This document shows, one piece after another, positions 6,039-7,153 of a DNA stretch of 7,153 nucleotides. The DNA is from Acidobacteriota bacterium (GTDB taxonomy: Bacteria > Acidobacteriota > Terriglobia > UBA7540), in contig JAJYHU010000104.1 in assembly GCA_021784615.1 (NCBI GenBank), forward strand, positions 1 to 7,153, written 5' to 3'. The notes under the pieces were generated by a model. The model was not told the origin of the DNA, ran no database searches, and saw only the letters and a list, made by a program, of their open reading frames with translations. Each line of letters starts with the position of its first letter. Positions within the stretch are counted from its first letter, which is position 1. A program made the translations under genes and the position numbers.

Positions 6039-7148
6039 TTGAACCATATGACTGGCGTGAAAAAAGATACACTTCCGAACGGGCTGACGGTGGTTACGGA
6101 AGCCATGCCTTCCGTCAGGTCGGTTACTCTCGGCATCTGGCTGCGCACCGGCTCCCGCCATGAGCCCGGCGAACAGAATGGCATCGTGCACTTCCTGGAG
6201 CACATGGTTTTTAAGGGAACCGAAAACCGCTCGGCCGAGGAGATTGCCCGCACCGCGGACGCCATCGGCGGACACCTCGACGCCTTTACCTCCAAGGAAT
6301 TCACCAGCTTTTCCATCAAGGCGCTGGATGAACATCTGGGCCGGGCCTTCGATATTCTGGCGGACCTGGTAAAAAATCCGCTGCTCCGCTCAAGCGACAT
6401 CGCCAAGGAATGCCACGTGATCCAGGAAGAAATCAAAATGGTGGAGGACACCCCGGATGACCTGGTGCATGAAATCTTTACAAAGGCTTACTGGCAGGGC
6501 CACGCGCTGGGCCGCCCGATCCTGGGCACCAGAAAAACCGTTGGCGGCTTTAACCAGCGGCTGGTGCGCCATTTCTTCAACCGCCACTACAGGCCTTCCA
6601 ATATCCTGATTGCGGCCGCCGGACATTTGCAACACCGCCAGGTTGTCGATTTGGTCGCCAAGGAGTTTGGAGGCGCTGCCTGCGCACCTGCGCTGCCTAT
6701 TGGCGCTGCGCCCGTTCCCCATCCCCACACCCGTTACCGCCGCAAGAAGGAACTTGAGCAGACCCATATTTGTCTCGGCGCGCCCGCCTATCATTACGCT
6801 CACGAAAAGCGCTTTGCGTGCTACGTGCTCAACACCATCCTCGGCGGCGGCATGAGCTCCCGGCTGTTCCAAAACATCCGGGAGAAACGCGGCCTGGCCT
6901 ACGCTGTCTTTTCCGGGCTTAGCACCTTCCAGGATGCCGGCGTCCTGAGCGTCTACGCCGGCACCGCTCCCGGCAACGCCAAAAAGGTCATCAGCCTGAT
7001 CGTCGAAGAACTGCGCCACCTCAAGAACGTTCCCATCACAGCCGAAGAGCTGCAACGCGCCAAGGACTATCTGAAAGGCAGCTTGCTGCTGGGACTTGAA
7101 TCAAGCGGCAGCCGGATGTCCAACATCGCCCGGCAGGAGATCTATTAA
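6039..7148 (+). CDS. M16-family zinc peptidase (processing-protease-like), C-terminally shortened
   Basis: The protein has 369 residues with the inverted zinc motif HFLEH at 51-55 (His51 and His55 as ligands, Glu54 catalytic) and the downstream glutamate ligand in QEEIKM (Glu130 or Glu131). The second, metal-free domain begins after about residue 205 and shows the conserved SSRLFQNIREKRGLAYAV run. This resembles the bacterial YmxG/MlpA and mitochondrial MPP-beta-like peptidases that cut unfolded or short polypeptides. Those are usually about 410-430 residues; this frame ends at RQEIY, where relatives continue for roughly 50 more residues. The TTG at 6039 is five bases after AGGGG; the ATG at 6048 and GTG at 6057 are possible alternatives with poorer spacing. 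No signal peptide is seen. It is divergent from the tRNA and seems unrelated to the sugar cluster. Confidence 0.88.
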   Translation: MNHMTGVKKDTLPNGLTVVTEAMPSVRSVTLGIWLRTGSRHEPGEQNGIVHFLEHMVFKGTENRSAEEIARTADAIGGHLDAFTSKEFTSFSIKALDEHLGRAFDILADLVKNPLLRSSDIAKECHVIQEEIKMVEDTPDDLVHEIFTKAYWQGHALGRPILGTRKTVGGFNQRLVRHFFNRHYRPSNILIAAAGHLQHRQVVDLVAKEFGGAACAPALPIGAAPVPHPHTRYRRKKELEQTHICLGAPAYHYAHEKRFACYVLNTILGGGMSSRLFQNIREKRGLAYAVFSGLSTFQDAGVLSVYAGTAPGNAKKVISLIVEELRHLKNVPITAEELQRAKDYLKGSLLLGLESSGSRMSNIARQEIY

Positions 7149-7153
7149 GATCG

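Noticed and set aside
1..7153. CRISPR array, defence system or other complete novel system
   Set aside because: No regularly spaced repeats, no nuclease/toxin-type genes, and all clear genes are metabolic, transport, tRNA or peptidase genes.

Overview
The window looks like a piece of a bacterial chromosome of moderately high GC. Gene content and protein style (RhaT-type transporter, UlaG-like metallohydrolase, SDR with a long tail, an integrase with a VHQNVHQ-type tail) remind me most of Acidobacteriota from soil. That is an impression from protein resemblance, not a proven assignment.

Positions 1-5115 hold six genes, all on the + strand. They read as a catabolic cluster: the C-terminal end of a 2-oxo acid dehydrogenase E2 acyltransferase, a UlaG-like metallo-beta-lactamase-fold hydrolase, a short-chain dehydrogenase, a RhaT-family sugar/proton symporter, a galactose-mutarotase-like protein of unknown function, and a D-2-hydroxyacid dehydrogenase of the CtBP-like group. 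The first three are translationally coupled (ATGA and TAATG overlaps). The last three are separated by 97, 32 and 104 bases but could still be co-transcribed. A reasonable hypothesis is uptake of a deoxy-sugar or sugar acid (RhaT), handling of the ring form (mutarotase-like protein), oxidation (SDR), lactone opening (UlaG-like), a further 2-oxo/2-hydroxy acid step (CtBP-like dehydrogenase), and entry into CoA metabolism through the E2 complex. The substrate cannot be read from the sequence.

Positions 5116-5803 are a small scar of mobile DNA. The C-terminal part of a tyrosine recombinase (5441-5725) ends one base before the CCA end of a tRNA-Ile(GAT) gene on the - strand (5727-5803). A short gapped copy of the tRNA 3' end lies at 5281-5295 in the same orientation and may be the other attachment-site remnant. 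A plausible sigma70-type promoter for the tRNA lies at 5866-5894 on the - strand.

Positions 6039-7148 hold an M16-family zinc peptidase on the + strand. It has its metal site and the start of its second domain, but meets a TAA about 50 codons before the usual family end, just before the window stops. This could be a nonsense mutation or a sequence-end artefact.
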